Notes: generated by a model from the letters alone, not told the origin. Shown: positions 16,802 through 26,268, counted from the stretch's first letter. The stretch: DNA of 64,000 nucleotides from Candidatus Bathyarchaeota archaeon (GCA_025059195.1 JANXDU010000006.1:62001-126000), one strand, 5' to 3'. A program made the numbers and translations.

Positions 16802-17392
16802 TTAAGGTAAGGGAATTTTCCTAGTCTTTAAAGAAACGCCCACTCCGCAAACAAGCGCGAGAAATACTATCAAAATGGGTGCCAGAGGATATTCGGATAA
16901 CATATACTCCGCAGTTTCTCCGTTTTCGTCAACTACACGAAAAACAAAGTGCATATCTGCTTTATCCATCAAAACTATAACATACGGATATGTTACCATC
17001 TGACAAACTGCTAAATCTTTAGGCGGGCAACGCTTAAACACCTCCACGAAAACATACTCTCCATCGGTCCAAATTCTCTCAATGCTAATTGAGTATCCTG
17101 TCGTAGGACATTGCCCCATAAAAGCACAAACAACAACGCTTCTTGAAAAATCTATCAAAGGAGGAGGCCTAGGCTCACGAACAGATGTATGTCTTTCCCA
17201 AAAACGCACCCAATCAATCTCATCCTTTACGACAAAGTAGGCTTCCTCAACAAAACCGCTAACATCTCCCTTCTCAAGTACCTCAAACGGGATATCCCTA
17301 TCTGAAGCACGGCCCCTCAAAACAAACATAGATAAACCTAACAAAATCAACAAGATGAACAGTTCATAACGTATGCAGCTTTTCAATTTCAT
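16802..17392 (-). CDS. PrcB-like secreted or membrane protein
   Basis: 196 residues. N-terminal signal/anchor (about 8-27), a domain with FSRSVVVCAFMGQCPTTGYSISIERI and a later TYPYVIVL, matching the PrcB C-terminal domain pattern of bacterial protease-complex proteins, and a C-terminal transmembrane helix (about 171-189). Lying directly upstream of the large subtilisin on the same strand it may assist or regulate that protease, which is inference from position. Confidence 0.65.
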   Translation of the reverse strand: MKLKSCIRYELFILLILLGLSMFVLRGRASDRDIPFEVLEKGDVSGFVEEAYFVVKDEIDWVRFWERHTSVREPRPPPLIDFSRSVVVCAFMGQCPTTGYSISIERIWTDGEYVFVEVFKRCPPKDLAVCQMVTYPYVIVLMDKADMHFVFRVVDENGETAEYMLSEYPLAPILIVFLALVCGVGVSLKTRKIPLP

Positions 17393-17416
17393 ATAAAATA
17401 TGATTAGGAAGTCGTT

Positions 17417-17653
17417 TTAAGCTTTACTGAAATCAAACTGCACGGAAAGCCCTTCCAAAGGATTACTGCTTGAAAAAACAACTTGACCATTTATCGTAAT
17501 CATCTCAGATTCAAGTAAAGCTTTCCACAACTTAGCTTCGCTAATAGACCGCCGCAAGCTTTGTCTAAGTCCTTCTATAACCTTTGATCTTTCAGCATCA
17601 GACAAATCAAGAAGATCTATTTTCCTTTGAGTCTTCCTATTCTTCGCACCCAT
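17417..17653 (-). CDS. Hypothetical small protein
   Basis: 78 residues, not recognised. Highly charged, basic N-terminus and a predicted helical central part (LSDAERSKVIEGLRQSLRRSI). It is 24 bases upstream of the PrcB-like gene on the same strand. No clear ribosome-binding site before ATG 17653. Confidence 0.45.
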   Translation of the reverse strand: MGAKNRKTQRKIDLLDLSDAERSKVIEGLRQSLRRSISEAKLWKALLESEMITINGQVVFSSSNPLEGLSVQFDFSKA

Positions 17654-17813
17654 ACGTTTTCCCTTCGCCTGTGCAACATTATCTTATTTCTTAATAAATT
17701 GGTTCCTTCAACGCTCGAAATGTTCCGATAAACGATATATAGCTACGGCTGGACCATCCCAGAAAAGATTAAGAACCAACATTTATAACAGTATTTGTGA
17801 CAAGTGGTCTAAC

Positions 17814-19340
17814 ATGCAAATTGACACCATCGAAAACAATTTGTTCGCAGTGACTTTGAACCCACTGTTAAGGGAACTTATTAGCCGCTTTGATCTTGAA
17901 TGCCCCGAAGACGGGAGCCTTCTTTTAAACTCTCTAAAAGACTTTTTGGGAGAACACGTATCTCTTTGCCCCACTTGTAGAAGCATAAGCAGAAACATTG
18001 CCAGACCATTTTACGAAATTGGAAGTCGCCTTTTAAAGACGGATAAGGATTTCATGAGAACCCAGTTCATAAATGGCGAATACGGTGAAGCATGGTTCAA
18101 AGGCTTCGGTTTAATGATGAAAGGCGTGGAAAAATATGGAATACGCATACCCTTCGTGCCGGCAGGCCCCTTCGAGGTTGTCTGGAACGTTACTTATAAA
18201 TGCAATCTGAAATGCAAACACTGCTACGAGGACGCGGGAAACAAAAAACTTCCAGAGTTGACAACAGATGAAGCCAAACAAGTTGTTGATATACTTTCGA
18301 AAATAGCCGGTGTCGGTTTGCCGGCTCTCTCCTTCAGCGGAGGAGAACCCCTTGCAAGAAGGGACTTCTTTGAGTTGGCAGCCTACGCCAAAAAGCGTAT
18401 TCCATACATCAGCATAGCCTCCAATGGAACTCTAATCACAAAAGACGTTGCTAAAAAGATCAAGGATGTTGGGGTGGACTACGTTGAAATAAGCATTGAC
18501 GGTGCATCGTCAAAAGTGCATGATGAGTTCAGGGGCATACCCGGCGCCTTCGAAAAGGCCCTTCAAGGTGTGAAAAACTGCGCGGAAGAGGGGATAGACA
18601 CTTGTATTGCAACGGTCTTACATAGAAACAACTTCGCAGAAACGGAGAAAATTATTAAATTGGCTAAAGAACTGGATGTCCGCTTCATGCATTTTAACTA
18701 CATCCCAACCGGACGGGCTAAAGCACACATTGAACTTGACTTAACACCGGAAGAAAGACTCAACATCCTACAGACAATAGGCAAGGAAATAATTAACTTA
18801 TATTTACAAGCCAAGGAAGAAGAGTTAAAAAAGGGTAGGTCAGATATAAAAGTGGACAGATTTTTTAGCACATGCCCTCAGTATGCATGCGTCACAAAAG
18901 AATTGTCTCGACAAGTTGGCCAAAAATTTATGGTAGAGGCGCATTACGCGGCTAAAAAGGGTGTTGAAAATGTTGCCAATTTCTTAGGCGGATGTGGCGC
19001 CGGCCGCCTATACTGTGCATTGGAACCGAACGGTGACATAAAACCATGTGTTTTCTTCCCGACAAACGAAACTACTGTTTTGGGCAACATATTAAAGGAC
19101 AACTATGAAGAAATTTGGGACAAAAACCCGTTGCTGTGGCAGTTGCGGATTAGAGAAACCCTTGAAACCTACATTATGGATGGCGAGGAATTGGGTTGCG
19201 GAAGCTGCCCAGACAAGTATATTTGCGGTGGATGTCGCGCAAGAGCCTATAGCTATTTCAAGGGAAACGTTAAAGCTCCAGATATCGGGTGCATCCGCAA
19301 CAAACCCTTATGGGAAAAAATTATGAAAAAACATCTGTAG
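17814..19340 (+). CDS. Radical SAM enzyme with SPASM domain
   Basis: 508 residues. The first 110 residues hold two Cys pairs (LECPEDGS, LCPTCRS). The radical SAM core starts at NVTYKCNLKCKHCYED, with SFSGGEPLARRDF and EISIDGASSKVHDEF. The SPASM region carries CGAGRLYCALEPNGDIKPCVFF and C-terminal CGSCPDKYICGGCRARA, for auxiliary iron-sulfur clusters. SPASM enzymes modify peptides or proteins or mature cofactors (heme, PQQ, mycofactocin types); no precursor peptide is evident nearby, so the substrate is unknown. A TATA-like GATATATAGC lies at about 17735. Confidence 0.88.
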   Translation: MQIDTIENNLFAVTLNPLLRELISRFDLECPEDGSLLLNSLKDFLGEHVSLCPTCRSISRNIARPFYEIGSRLLKTDKDFMRTQFINGEYGEAWFKGFGLMMKGVEKYGIRIPFVPAGPFEVVWNVTYKCNLKCKHCYEDAGNKKLPELTTDEAKQVVDILSKIAGVGLPALSFSGGEPLARRDFFELAAYAKKRIPYISIASNGTLITKDVAKKIKDVGVDYVEISIDGASSKVHDEFRGIPGAFEKALQGVKNCAEEGIDTCIATVLHRNNFAETEKIIKLAKELDVRFMHFNYIPTGRAKAHIELDLTPEERLNILQTIGKEIINLYLQAKEEELKKGRSDIKVDRFFSTCPQYACVTKELSRQVGQKFMVEAHYAAKKGVENVANFLGGCGAGRLYCALEPNGDIKPCVFFPTNETTVLGNILKDNYEEIWDKNPLLWQLRIRETLETYIMDGEELGCGSCPDKYICGGCRARAYSYFKGNVKAPDIGCIRNKPLWEKIMKKHL

Positions 19341-19343
19341 GCC

Positions 19344-19541
19344 TTAGGCTTTGCCCCGCTCCTCTTTACCGAAATACGCTGTCCATTTAAGTTTTCGGGC
19401 ATCTCTTTTGAGCTTCAAGGAATTCTTTCTACACTTGCTTGAACAGAACCAAAAGATAGACCCGTCATTCTTAACATACATCATACCCGTGCCCAACGGG
19501 AAGTCGTTGCCGCAAAATGAGCATTTCTTTAGTTTCGGCAA
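19344..19541 (-). CDS. rpl24e: Ribosomal protein L24e
   Basis: 65 residues with the zinc-binding pattern CSFCGNDFPLGTGMMYV and FCSSKCRKN typical of L24e, a large-subunit protein. TTG start at 19541 with GAGGG just upstream. Third gene of the conserved L7Ae-S28e-L24e operon. Confidence 0.95.
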   Translation of the reverse strand: MPKLKKCSFCGNDFPLGTGMMYVKNDGSIFWFCSSKCRKNSLKLKRDARKLKWTAYFGKEERGKA

Positions 19542-19575
19542 TAAAAGCCCTCCGTTCGCTTTTGCGCTGTCAGCA

Positions 19576-19806
19576 TCATCTTGTTATTTTCTTAGCTTCC
19601 CTTTCGGTTTCCCTTAACATAAGGATATCTTGCAAGCGCACGGGACCCTTAACGTTTCGTGTTATTATGCGACCTTTGTCTTTTCCTTCTAGAATCCTAA
19701 CTCTAACTTGGGTGATTTCCCCGGTTACACCAGTCCTTCCGATAATTTGGATTACCTCCGCAGGAGTTAGCTCCTCTTCAACCGCTGTTTCTTTTTCCTT
19801 GCTCAT
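19576..19806 (-). CDS. rps28e: Ribosomal protein S28e
   Basis: 76 residues; hallmark C-terminal half [22 protein letters not shown] and [20 protein letters not shown]. Small-subunit OB-fold protein near the mRNA exit. The start ATG shares a base with the L7Ae stop codon (TAATG), so translation is coupled. Confidence 0.97.
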   Translation of the reverse strand: MSKEKETAVEEELTPAEVIQIIGRTGVTGEITQVRVRILEGKDKGRIITRNVKGPVRLQDILMLRETEREAKKITR

Positions 19807-20186
19807 TATTTGGCTCCTTTCCTTATCTGTTCAATCCTTTTAATTATCTCTTTTACTAATCCACCAGCATCGCCTTCATTAATAATACATGCGGATGCGG
19901 CGGGAACATCTATCCCAACGGAAGTGCCAAGCTTCTCCTTGCTGGGAACATACACATAAGGAATTTTTCTTTCCTCGCACAGAAGTGGCAGGTGCGCCAC
20001 AACTTCTGGTGGATCAACGTCTTCCGCAATGGCAACAAGTTTTGCTTGCCCCCTCTCAACAGCTTTTGTTGTTTCATTAGTGCCCTTTTTCACTCTTCCA
20101 GTTTTCGCAGCTATTTGCAGGGCTTCATAGGCTGCATCTGCAACTTCCTTTGGAACGTCAAATTTTACGTAGAATGGTTTGGACAT
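19806..20186 (-). CDS. rpl7ae: Ribosomal protein L7Ae (kink-turn binding)
   Basis: 126 residues from ATG 20186 ([12 protein letters not shown]), preceded by GGGTGAGG; the longer frame to 20225 is not typical. Motifs [18 protein letters not shown] and [17 protein letters not shown] are diagnostic. L7Ae binds kink-turns in 23S rRNA, C/D and H/ACA guide RNAs and RNase P RNA in archaea, linking it functionally to gar1, rnp4 and the candidate sRNAs here. Autoregulation through a leader kink-turn is known in other archaea; the leader has paired GA steps but no convincing motif. Confidence 0.97.
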   Translation of the reverse strand: MSKPFYVKFDVPKEVADAAYEALQIAAKTGRVKKGTNETTKAVERGQAKLVAIAEDVDPPEVVAHLPLLCEERKIPYVYVPSKEKLGTSVGIDVPAASACIINEGDAGGLVKEIIKRIEQIRKGAK

Positions 20187-20288
20187 AAGCCTCACCCTCA
20201 AACGCACTGTCTTAATCAACAACACCTATTTATCAATGTTTCGACGGAAAACCGTGAAAAAACTTTCTTAACACGAAGCAACGTAGAA

Positions 20289-20302
20289 AGATTTAAATAA
20301 TA
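20289..20302 (+). promoter_or_regulatory. TATA-like promoter of gar1-tfb
   Basis: AGATTTAAATAATA about 50 bases before the gar1 start, in the divergent region between L7Ae and gar1. It is followed by a GAGGGGAGC ribosome-binding site. Confidence 0.5.
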
Positions 20303-20345
20303 TGTCCCTTTTGAAACCTTTTGTTTTTCGAGGGGAGCTAAAAGG

Positions 20346-20597
20346 TTGATTAGGCTAGGCCGTGTGCTTCACATAAGCTCAAGCAAAAACATCATAGTCA
20401 AAGTTGAAAGCATGCCTCAAATAGGCGAAATGGTTGTGGATGAGAACTTAAAGCCCATAGGAGAGATTTTTGACATTTTCGGTCCAGTTTCCTCACCCTA
20501 TGTAGCTGTTAAACCCAAAATCTCCAAGCCAGACGTCTTGGTTGGCAATGCGCTGTATGTCCTCCCCTCGAAAAAAGGAAGGAAGAGGGGCAGATGA
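20346..20597 (+). CDS. gar1: H/ACA RNP protein Gar1
   Basis: 83 residues, TTG start. Gar1 pattern: [48 protein letters not shown] and a basic tail KKGRKRGR. It joins Cbf5, Nop10 and L7Ae in the pseudouridylation RNP. The final ATGA overlaps the tfb start, an arrangement seen in many archaea. Confidence 0.93.
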   Translation: MIRLGRVLHISSSKNIIVKVESMPQIGEMVVDENLKPIGEIFDIFGPVSSPYVAVKPKISKPDVLVGNALYVLPSKKGRKRGR

Positions 20598-21553
20598 GCG
20601 ACACAGAATATGAAGATGTAAATCCTACTTCACATGTTCAACAGGCGAAAGTGCAAGCATGTCCGGAGTGTGGCAGCACAAGGCTTATGCGCGATTACGA
20701 GTGTGCAGAACTTGTATGCATGAACTGTGGATATGTTATCGCCGCAAAGTTGGCGGATAGAGGGCCTGAATGGAGAGCTTTCGATGACGAACAAAGGGCA
20801 AAAAGAACCCGTGTTGGCGCACCACTAACCTACACCATACATGATAAAGGTTTGTCCACGATGATTGACTGGCATGACAGAGACGTCTATGGAAAGGGGT
20901 TATCTCCTGGACAGAAAGCCCAAGTTTATCGACTTAGAAAATGGCAACGCCGCATTAGAGTTTCCGACGCTACTGAACGCAATTTAGCCTTTGCACTTTC
21001 GGAAATCACAAAAATTGCAAACACCTTAAACTTGCCAAAAAACATCTTGGAAACGGCTTCTCTAATTTATAGGAAAGCCGTTAAGGAAAGACTTATACGC
21101 GGAAGGTCAATTCAAGGGGTAACATCTGCAGCCATTTATTTAGCATGCAGACAATGCGGGCTTCCTAGGACCTTAGAGGAAATAGCTCAAGCATCAAATG
21201 TAAGCAAAAAAGAGGTGGGCCGCAGCTACCGCTTCCTAATAAAGGAGTTAAACTACTTCATTCCACCTTTGAAACCGAGTCAATATATAACAAAGTTTTC
21301 AAACCAACTGACAATGCAAGGTAAGGTTGAGGAGATAGCTCACAAGATCCTAGCAGCAGCCAAAGAGTTGAAGCTCACCTCTGGACGGGGCCCTACTGGT
21401 ATAGCCGCAGCTGCAAGCTATATAGCCTCCGTGTTAACCGGAGAGAGGAAAACACAGAGGGAGATAGCAGAGATAGCGCAGGTTACGGAAGTTACCATTA
21501 GAAACCGCTACAAGGAGCTTGTTGAACGATTAATGTTTAGCATAAGCCTCTAG
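20594..21553 (+). CDS. tfb: Transcription initiation factor B (TFB)
   Basis: 319 residues. Zinc ribbon [24 protein letters not shown] (about 22-45), B-finger/linker region [11 protein letters not shown], then two cyclin-like repeats (about 125-220 and 225-315, including [18 protein letters not shown]). TFB bridges TBP-bound promoters and RNA polymerase. Overlaps gar1 by four bases. Confidence 0.97.
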   Translation: MSDTEYEDVNPTSHVQQAKVQACPECGSTRLMRDYECAELVCMNCGYVIAAKLADRGPEWRAFDDEQRAKRTRVGAPLTYTIHDKGLSTMIDWHDRDVYGKGLSPGQKAQVYRLRKWQRRIRVSDATERNLAFALSEITKIANTLNLPKNILETASLIYRKAVKERLIRGRSIQGVTSAAIYLACRQCGLPRTLEEIAQASNVSKKEVGRSYRFLIKELNYFIPPLKPSQYITKFSNQLTMQGKVEEIAHKILAAAKELKLTSGRGPTGIAAAASYIASVLTGERKTQREIAEIAQVTEVTIRNRYKELVERLMFSISL

Positions 21554-21687
21554 TCTTTTTATACCTCTATTTTCTATTTTCATTCATCGTTCGTCATGAT
21601 TGATAACATGGAACGCCTCTCTTAGTTGCCGATTCACGACAAAACACATTTTAGTTTCTGAAGAATAATCTTTTATAGGGTTGTAGT

Positions 21688-22104
21688 TTGGTAAATTGTC
21701 CGAAATGCGGAAGCGAAGTATCCAAGGCCGTTAAAACTTGGAATGTTTCTCCGCGTGGGCCTCCTGGGGAAGGGCCTAAACTGATGGGGCTCTTTGAATG
21801 TCCAAACTGCAAAACAAGGTTCAGGGCTATGGTGGAAGAGAAGGCTGAGGAAACAGTAAGCATTAAAAACATGGTGGAGAGAATAAAGGTGATAAAGGGG
21901 GAGCTTATGCAGACTTTAAAAAACCTGCGGGAAAAAATAAAGACGCTTGAAACTGAACGGGCAAATTTAATGCTTGAAATCGAAAAGTTGAGGAAAGCCG
22001 CTGAATCCAGAGTTAACGCTCTGGAAAGCGAGGTAAACATGCTGAGAGAAGAAGTAAAATCTTTAAGAGAGTTGCTGGGGTATACGGAAGAAAAAGAAAA
22101 ATAA
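21688..22104 (+). CDS. Zinc-ribbon protein with long coiled coil
   Basis: 138 residues. N-terminal zinc ribbon from NCPKCGSEV and FECPNCKTRF (residues 3-47), then a continuous heptad-like coiled coil from about 50 to 135 (IKTLETERANLMLEIEKLRKA). TTG start at 21688. The conserved-looking W/P loop (TWNVSPRGPPGEGPKLMG) between the Cys pairs suggests a real family, but I cannot name it. A long antisense frame opposite is a shadow. Confidence 0.7.
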   Translation: MVNCPKCGSEVSKAVKTWNVSPRGPPGEGPKLMGLFECPNCKTRFRAMVEEKAEETVSIKNMVERIKVIKGELMQTLKNLREKIKTLETERANLMLEIEKLRKAAESRVNALESEVNMLREEVKSLRELLGYTEEKEK

Positions 22105-22144
22105 AGCAAATACCAACGCTGTTTGCCGGTGCTTTCCACAATTT

Positions 22145-22555
22145 TTAGGGCTCTAGAAACTTTTCGTAATACTCGCGAGCCTTTGTAGCAGCTTTTTTTG
22201 GATTCTTTAAAATCGGGTAGCTAACGCCGGACAATTTTTCACATTTGCCAAAATATTCAACGACCTTTTCCACATTACCTTCGTAAAGAGCTAACCCTCC
22301 AGCGATTTGATACCAAACTTTTGCCCTTGTCAAATCTTTTTCCTTTTCAAGTTTTTTGGCGTTTTCCACAGCCTCCTTCATGGAAACCCCAATTTTTCGG
22401 GGGTCAAGAAACATTGTGTTATACAATGCTTCATAAGTTTCCTTATCATCACCGCAGAGTTGTTCAAGTTTTGTCAGCTGCCTTTGGGATGTGTTCTCAG
22501 CTTTTCCACTTTCGTCTTTCTTCTTCCTCTTTTTGAAGAGATCAAGTAGGCCCAT
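22145..22555 (-). CDS. Hypothetical helical (TPR-like) protein
   Basis: 136 residues from ATG 22555 (MGLLDLFKKRKKK), better than the upstream frame start at 22600. A basic N-terminal helix is followed by two helix pairs (SMKEAVENAKKLEKEKDL, AKVWYQIAGGLALYEG, VEKVVEYFGKCEKL) resembling tetratricopeptide-like repeats. Function unknown. Confidence 0.65.
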   Translation of the reverse strand: MGLLDLFKKRKKKDESGKAENTSQRQLTKLEQLCGDDKETYEALYNTMFLDPRKIGVSMKEAVENAKKLEKEKDLTRAKVWYQIAGGLALYEGNVEKVVEYFGKCEKLSGVSYPILKNPKKAATKAREYYEKFLEP

Positions 22556-22650
22556 TTTTATTCGCTCCTTGAGAGCTTCAGCGACGCAATATCTACACAA
22601 TCATTTCTAAGATAGTTAATTTTAAAGGTTTGTTTGTTGTTTTTTAGTTT

Positions 22651-23265
22651 ATGCCTTATAAATTCATATTCGACCTTTCAAAAATTCCACACTTCTTTTT
22701 TACAGAAGTTGCCAAAATAAGCTATGAAAAGAGGATGCACAGAAGAATTGGTGGCGCATTACAAGACATCATCAAAAAATTTAGGATAGAAGAGATGACG
22801 GGGTTGAATCTATCTGACGCTATTCATCTTTTAGAAGATCTTGTTGATATGGAAACAAGGAATTTTCTGGAAAGAAAAAGATTCAAGAAAACAAGGAAGA
22901 GAGCGCTTTTTCTGTCGCATTGCTCGAGGAAATTCATGGACAACCGTTGCAAAGCGAGATTTGAACAAAACATCCCTACGTATGTCTGCGCTCACTGCGC
23001 CTCAGACTGCTTGATCAATAAGGCTGTTTCCGTTGCTGAAAGAAAGGGATACGATGTTTATATTTTACCGGGAGGATCCTGCGTCTCAAAGATTCTAAAG
23101 CTAAAGCGTTATGATGGTGTTATTGGGGTTGCTTGTGGCGAAGAACTGAGGCTTGCCGGGGAAGTTTTAAGTCAAATGAATATTGCTGGTCAAGCTGTGC
23201 CTCTTTTAAAAAACGGATGTGCAAACACTTTTTTCAATCTAGAGACATTGTTAAAGGTTTTGTAG
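22651..23265 (+). CDS. DUF116 family protein
   Basis: 204 residues. Cys-rich C-terminal half: LSHCSRKFMDNRC, YVCAHCASDCLI, LPGGSCVSKIL, VIGVACGEEL and LKNGCANTFF, the pattern of DUF116 proteins, which probably bind iron-sulfur or zinc centres. Biochemical function is not known. N-terminal 90 residues are basic and helical. Confidence 0.85.
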   Translation: MPYKFIFDLSKIPHFFFTEVAKISYEKRMHRRIGGALQDIIKKFRIEEMTGLNLSDAIHLLEDLVDMETRNFLERKRFKKTRKRALFLSHCSRKFMDNRCKARFEQNIPTYVCAHCASDCLINKAVSVAERKGYDVYILPGGSCVSKILKLKRYDGVIGVACGEELRLAGEVLSQMNIAGQAVPLLKNGCANTFFNLETLLKVL

Positions 23266-23307
23266 AAAAACGATGGGTTATTGAGGGGAAACGTAGCGAG
23301 GGAGCCT

Positions 23308-23367
23308 TTACTTCTTCTTTTCTTCTTCTTTAGCCTTCTTCTTGGTGGCTTTTTTCTTGCAAGACAC
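23308..23367 (-). CDS. Possible 19-residue Lys/Glu-rich mini-protein
   Basis: GTG start at 23367 with GAGGTG eight bases upstream and a TAA stop at 23308 encodes MSCKKKATKKKAKEEEKKK. The composition is that of a short nucleic-acid-binding tail, but the frame is too short to be sure it is translated. It lies in the 228-base gap between the DUF116 and L40e genes. Confidence 0.3.
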   Translation of the reverse strand: MSCKKKATKKKAKEEEKKK

Positions 23368-23493
23368 TAAGTTCACACCTCAAAATCAGTAGATGGTTGT
23401 TGTAAACTATACGTTAATATATTTTTTAGAATTTTTCTTGTAAAATATGGGTGAAAAACTTTGTAGAATTTCAAAGAAAATGTTTTTGGATGA

Positions 23494-23655
23494 TTACTTG
23501 ATTATTTCTCGTTTCTTCCAGCGGAGGTTTTTACTGTGGCATTTTCGGCACTTAACCGCTGTTGTAGCATTTCTTGCACCACATTCTCTACATATTTTTA
23601 CATACAGCCTACGTTGTTGAGCCAAAGTTTTTTTGAACGGATCCATGATCGGCAT
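23494..23655 (-). CDS. rpl40e: Ribosomal protein L40e
   Basis: 53 residues from ATG 23655 (MPIMDPFKKTLAQQRRL). Zinc finger CRECGARNATTAVKCRKC followed by a basic end KNLRWKKRE identifies L40e. The longer frame up to 23685 adds an atypical CSCEEG leader and was not used. Confidence 0.93.
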   Translation of the reverse strand: MPIMDPFKKTLAQQRRLYVKICRECGARNATTAVKCRKCHSKNLRWKKREIIK

Positions 23656-23734
23656 TGTTTGGCCCTCTTCGCAGCTACAAGACACAGAAAGCCATCTAAA
23701 TATACTTTTTGCTGTGTTGGGATTTTGTAAAATT

Positions 23735-24610
23735 TTACCGTTTAATCATTTTTTCCAGCAGAAAGGCGACGTCGCTCGGTTTTTCGGCAACTTCAACGCC
23801 AGCTTTCCTAAAAGCTTCGATTTTGCTTTCGGCGGTTCCAGCCTTTCCCATTATGATTGCACCTGCGTGACCCATACGTTTCCCCGGCGGAGCCGTGCGC
23901 CCAGCCACAAAAGCAACAACATGTTTCGGGTATTTTTCTTTGGCTATGTATTCTGCTGCGAGTTCTTCAAGGTTTCCACCTATTTCGCCTATGATGGCTA
24001 CGGCTTCTGTTTGTGCGTCTTTTTCAAAAAGTTTCAAAACATCGACAAAGTTTAAGCCTATGATGGGGTCTCCGCCTAAGCCAACGCATGTGGACTGTCC
24101 CAACTGTCTTTTAGATAGCCCCGCGGCTATTTCGTAGGTTAATGTTCCGCTTCTTGATATCATGCCTACTATTCCGGGTTTGAATATGTGAGCAGGCATT
24201 ATTCCAAGTTTACATTCTCCTGGAGTTATGATTCCAGGCGTGTTGGGCCCTACTACAGTGGCGCCTACTCGGCGGGCGTAAGCCATGACATTCATAGCGT
24301 CTTTAATGGGGATATGCTCCGTTATAATGACAACAGTTTTTAATCCGTTTTCCAGAGCCTCTAAAGCGGCGTCGGCTGCGAAGGGTGCTGGAACAAAAAT
24401 AATAGAAGCGTTTGCCTCATGCCGTTCTAAAGCTTCTTCAACAGTATCATAAACTGGGATCCCGTGGACGGTTGTTCCGCCCTTTCCTGGAGTTACGCCC
24501 GCGACTATTTTTGTTCCGTATTCGAGCATGAGCTTTGTGTGGAAACTCCCTTGGGCTCCAGTTATGCCTTGAACTATTGCCTTTGTTTCTTTCCCAACTA
24601 TTATGCCCAT
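23735..24610 (-). CDS. sucD: Succinyl-CoA synthetase alpha subunit (CoA-ligase)
   Basis: 291 residues. CoA-binding Rossmann domain ([29 protein letters not shown]), [14 protein letters not shown], and the phosphohistidine loop [14 protein letters not shown] (His near 248). With SucC it interconverts succinyl-CoA and succinate with substrate-level phosphorylation. Four bases separate it from sucC; the operon begins with a Lrp-like regulator. Confidence 0.96.
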   Translation of the reverse strand: MGIIVGKETKAIVQGITGAQGSFHTKLMLEYGTKIVAGVTPGKGGTTVHGIPVYDTVEEALERHEANASIIFVPAPFAADAALEALENGLKTVVIITEHIPIKDAMNVMAYARRVGATVVGPNTPGIITPGECKLGIMPAHIFKPGIVGMISRSGTLTYEIAAGLSKRQLGQSTCVGLGGDPIIGLNFVDVLKLFEKDAQTEAVAIIGEIGGNLEELAAEYIAKEKYPKHVVAFVAGRTAPPGKRMGHAGAIIMGKAGTAESKIEAFRKAGVEVAEKPSDVAFLLEKMIKR

Positions 24611-24614
24611 TATT

Positions 24615-25751
24615 TCACATCCTTTTCACGATTTCCACAACTTGCCGCGCCGCATCTTCCATACTATCCAGAACTTGGACTCCCGCTTCTGCTAGTATCC
24701 GCTTTCCCTCTTCCTCGTTTGTTCCCACAAGCCTAATCACCATGGGTTTTTCTATGCCAAGTTTATCTTTGGCTTGAAGAATCCCTTTCGCTACTTCGTC
24801 GCATCGAGTTATTCCTCCGAGAATGTTTATGAAAAGCGCTTTCACATTAGGGTCTGAAAGCACTATCCGTAAAGCTGCCGCTATTTTCTCGGAAGGGGCT
24901 CCTCCGCCAACGTCGAGGAAGTTTGCTGGTTTTCCACCGTAGAGATATATGGCGTCTAAAGTTGCCATCACAAGTCCGGCGCCGTTGCCTATTACACCTA
25001 TTTCTCCATCGAGCTTCACGTAGGCTAAGTCGTTTTTAGCGGCTTCAACCTCTTGGGGTGAAAACTCGCCTTCTAAGGGTCTATCTTTGTATTCCGGATG
25101 ACGGAACAAGGCGTTGTCGTCGACTATTATTCTGGCGTCTACAGCGACGAAGTTTCCCTCGAAAGTTTCGGCTAGAGGGTTCATTTCAATCAATTCCGCG
25201 TCGTAGTCTACTCCAGCTCTGTAGAGGTTGTGGAAAATGTTCGCAAGCATTGAAAGTTTGCTCCCGGTATACCCCATGCGTTTCGCTATTTGCCTAGCGT
25301 GGTATGACCGAAAACCATGAAGTGGATCTATAGAAAATCTCAAAACTTTCTCCGGAGTTTTTTCTGCAACTTCTTCTATCTCCATTCCGCCCTCGGTCGA
25401 CCCAATTATTACGTAGGTTTTGTTTAGCCTATCAACGGTCATTCCAAAATAGAGTTCTTTTTGGGCGTTAACTTTCTCCTCAATCCATACGCTCCGAACT
25501 GGAATCCCTCTTATTTGCATGCTGAAGAGTTTCTCAGCAGCTTTTTCTGCTTCTCTGACTGAATCTGCAAAGAGGATTCCGCCGGCTTTTCCTCTTCCAG
25601 CAACCGGAACTTGCGCTTTAACGACAAGCGGAGGCCTTAGGGTTTGAGCTATTTCGCAAGCTTCAGCTTTGTTTTTGGCTAGGCCTCCTTTGGGCGTTGG
25701 GATTCCATATTTTGCGAGAACACCTTTTGCTTCATATTCTAAAAGCTTCAT
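24615..25751 (-). CDS. sucC: Succinyl-CoA synthetase beta subunit (ATP-grasp)
   Basis: 378 residues. N-terminal ATP-grasp ([37 protein letters not shown]), the conserved IEMNPLAE metal/nucleotide site and C-terminal CoA-ligase half with [14 protein letters not shown] and [16 protein letters not shown]. Nucleotide preference (ATP or GTP) cannot be read. Directly follows the regulator gene (6-base gap). Confidence 0.96.
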   Translation of the reverse strand: MKLLEYEAKGVLAKYGIPTPKGGLAKNKAEACEIAQTLRPPLVVKAQVPVAGRGKAGGILFADSVREAEKAAEKLFSMQIRGIPVRSVWIEEKVNAQKELYFGMTVDRLNKTYVIIGSTEGGMEIEEVAEKTPEKVLRFSIDPLHGFRSYHARQIAKRMGYTGSKLSMLANIFHNLYRAGVDYDAELIEMNPLAETFEGNFVAVDARIIVDDNALFRHPEYKDRPLEGEFSPQEVEAAKNDLAYVKLDGEIGVIGNGAGLVMATLDAIYLYGGKPANFLDVGGGAPSEKIAAALRIVLSDPNVKALFINILGGITRCDEVAKGILQAKDKLGIEKPMVIRLVGTNEEEGKRILAEAGVQVLDSMEDAARQVVEIVKRM

Positions 25752-25757
25752 CGATAA

Positions 25758-26225
25758 CTACCCTTCCCACGTTATGGGTTCTATTGTCACGTAGGACCTT
25801 GTATCTTTTATGCCTTCAATTTCGGATAACTTCCTTAAAACTTCGTTGAGTCTGTCTCGTTCAACTATGAGGATAGCGTCTATGTCGCCAGTCACCCTAA
25901 AGGCTTTCTGGATTTTTATTTCCTTGATTCTTCCGTAGACTTCGCTTCTTTTAGTGGGCGAAACTTTGATGAATATGAAAGCTGGTGTTGAGGAAAAACC
26001 AAGGGCGTTGAGCCCTTTTTCTGTGACGTCTATGAAACCTCTTCCAGTTCTAATGTAGTTCAGGTTTCTCAGTTTTTTCAGGTGGAGGTTTAGGGCTTGT
26101 CTACTTATGCCCAATTCTTTTGCTAGATCGCTTTGTTTTATATGCACAGAGTACAAGCTTGTCAACTTTCCTTTTTCATACAATAGTTTGAGTAGTTGAA
26201 CGGAACGTTTAGTCAAAGCCTCCAA
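25758..26225 (-). CDS. Lrp/AsnC-like transcription regulator
   Basis: 155 residues. Winged helix-turn-helix (IKQSDLAKELGISRQALNLHLKKLRNLNYI) followed by a ligand-binding RAM-like domain (AFIFIKVSPTKRSEVYGRIKEI, VTGDIDAILIVERDRLNEVL). The spacing before sucC indicates one transcript, so it probably controls the succinyl-CoA synthetase genes and itself. An 18-base inverted repeat precedes it. Confidence 0.85.
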   Translation of the reverse strand: MEALTKRSVQLLKLLYEKGKLTSLYSVHIKQSDLAKELGISRQALNLHLKKLRNLNYIRTGRGFIDVTEKGLNALGFSSTPAFIFIKVSPTKRSEVYGRIKEIKIQKAFRVTGDIDAILIVERDRLNEVLRKLSEIEGIKDTRSYVTIEPITWEG

Positions 26226-26250
26226 GTTGCCTTCAACTTTATTATTTTTG

Positions 26251-26268
26251 ACTATTCTTTACAATAGT
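26251..26268. promoter_or_regulatory. Candidate operator of the Lrp-like regulator
   Basis: ACTATT-CTTTAC-AATAGT, a perfect 6-base inverted repeat, sits 25 bases upstream of the regulator start and next to its AT-rich TATA region (26268-26285). This fits autorepression by a dimeric Lrp-type protein. Confidence 0.45.

Noticed and set aside
20187-20245. Kink-turn in the L7Ae leader for autoregulation
   Set aside because: GA steps are present but I could not build the required bulge and tandem G-A pairs; known in other archaea only.
21651-22139. 162-residue minus-strand frame opposite the zinc-ribbon/coiled-coil gene
   Set aside because: Phe/Ser-rich mirror of Glu/Lys coiled-coil codons.
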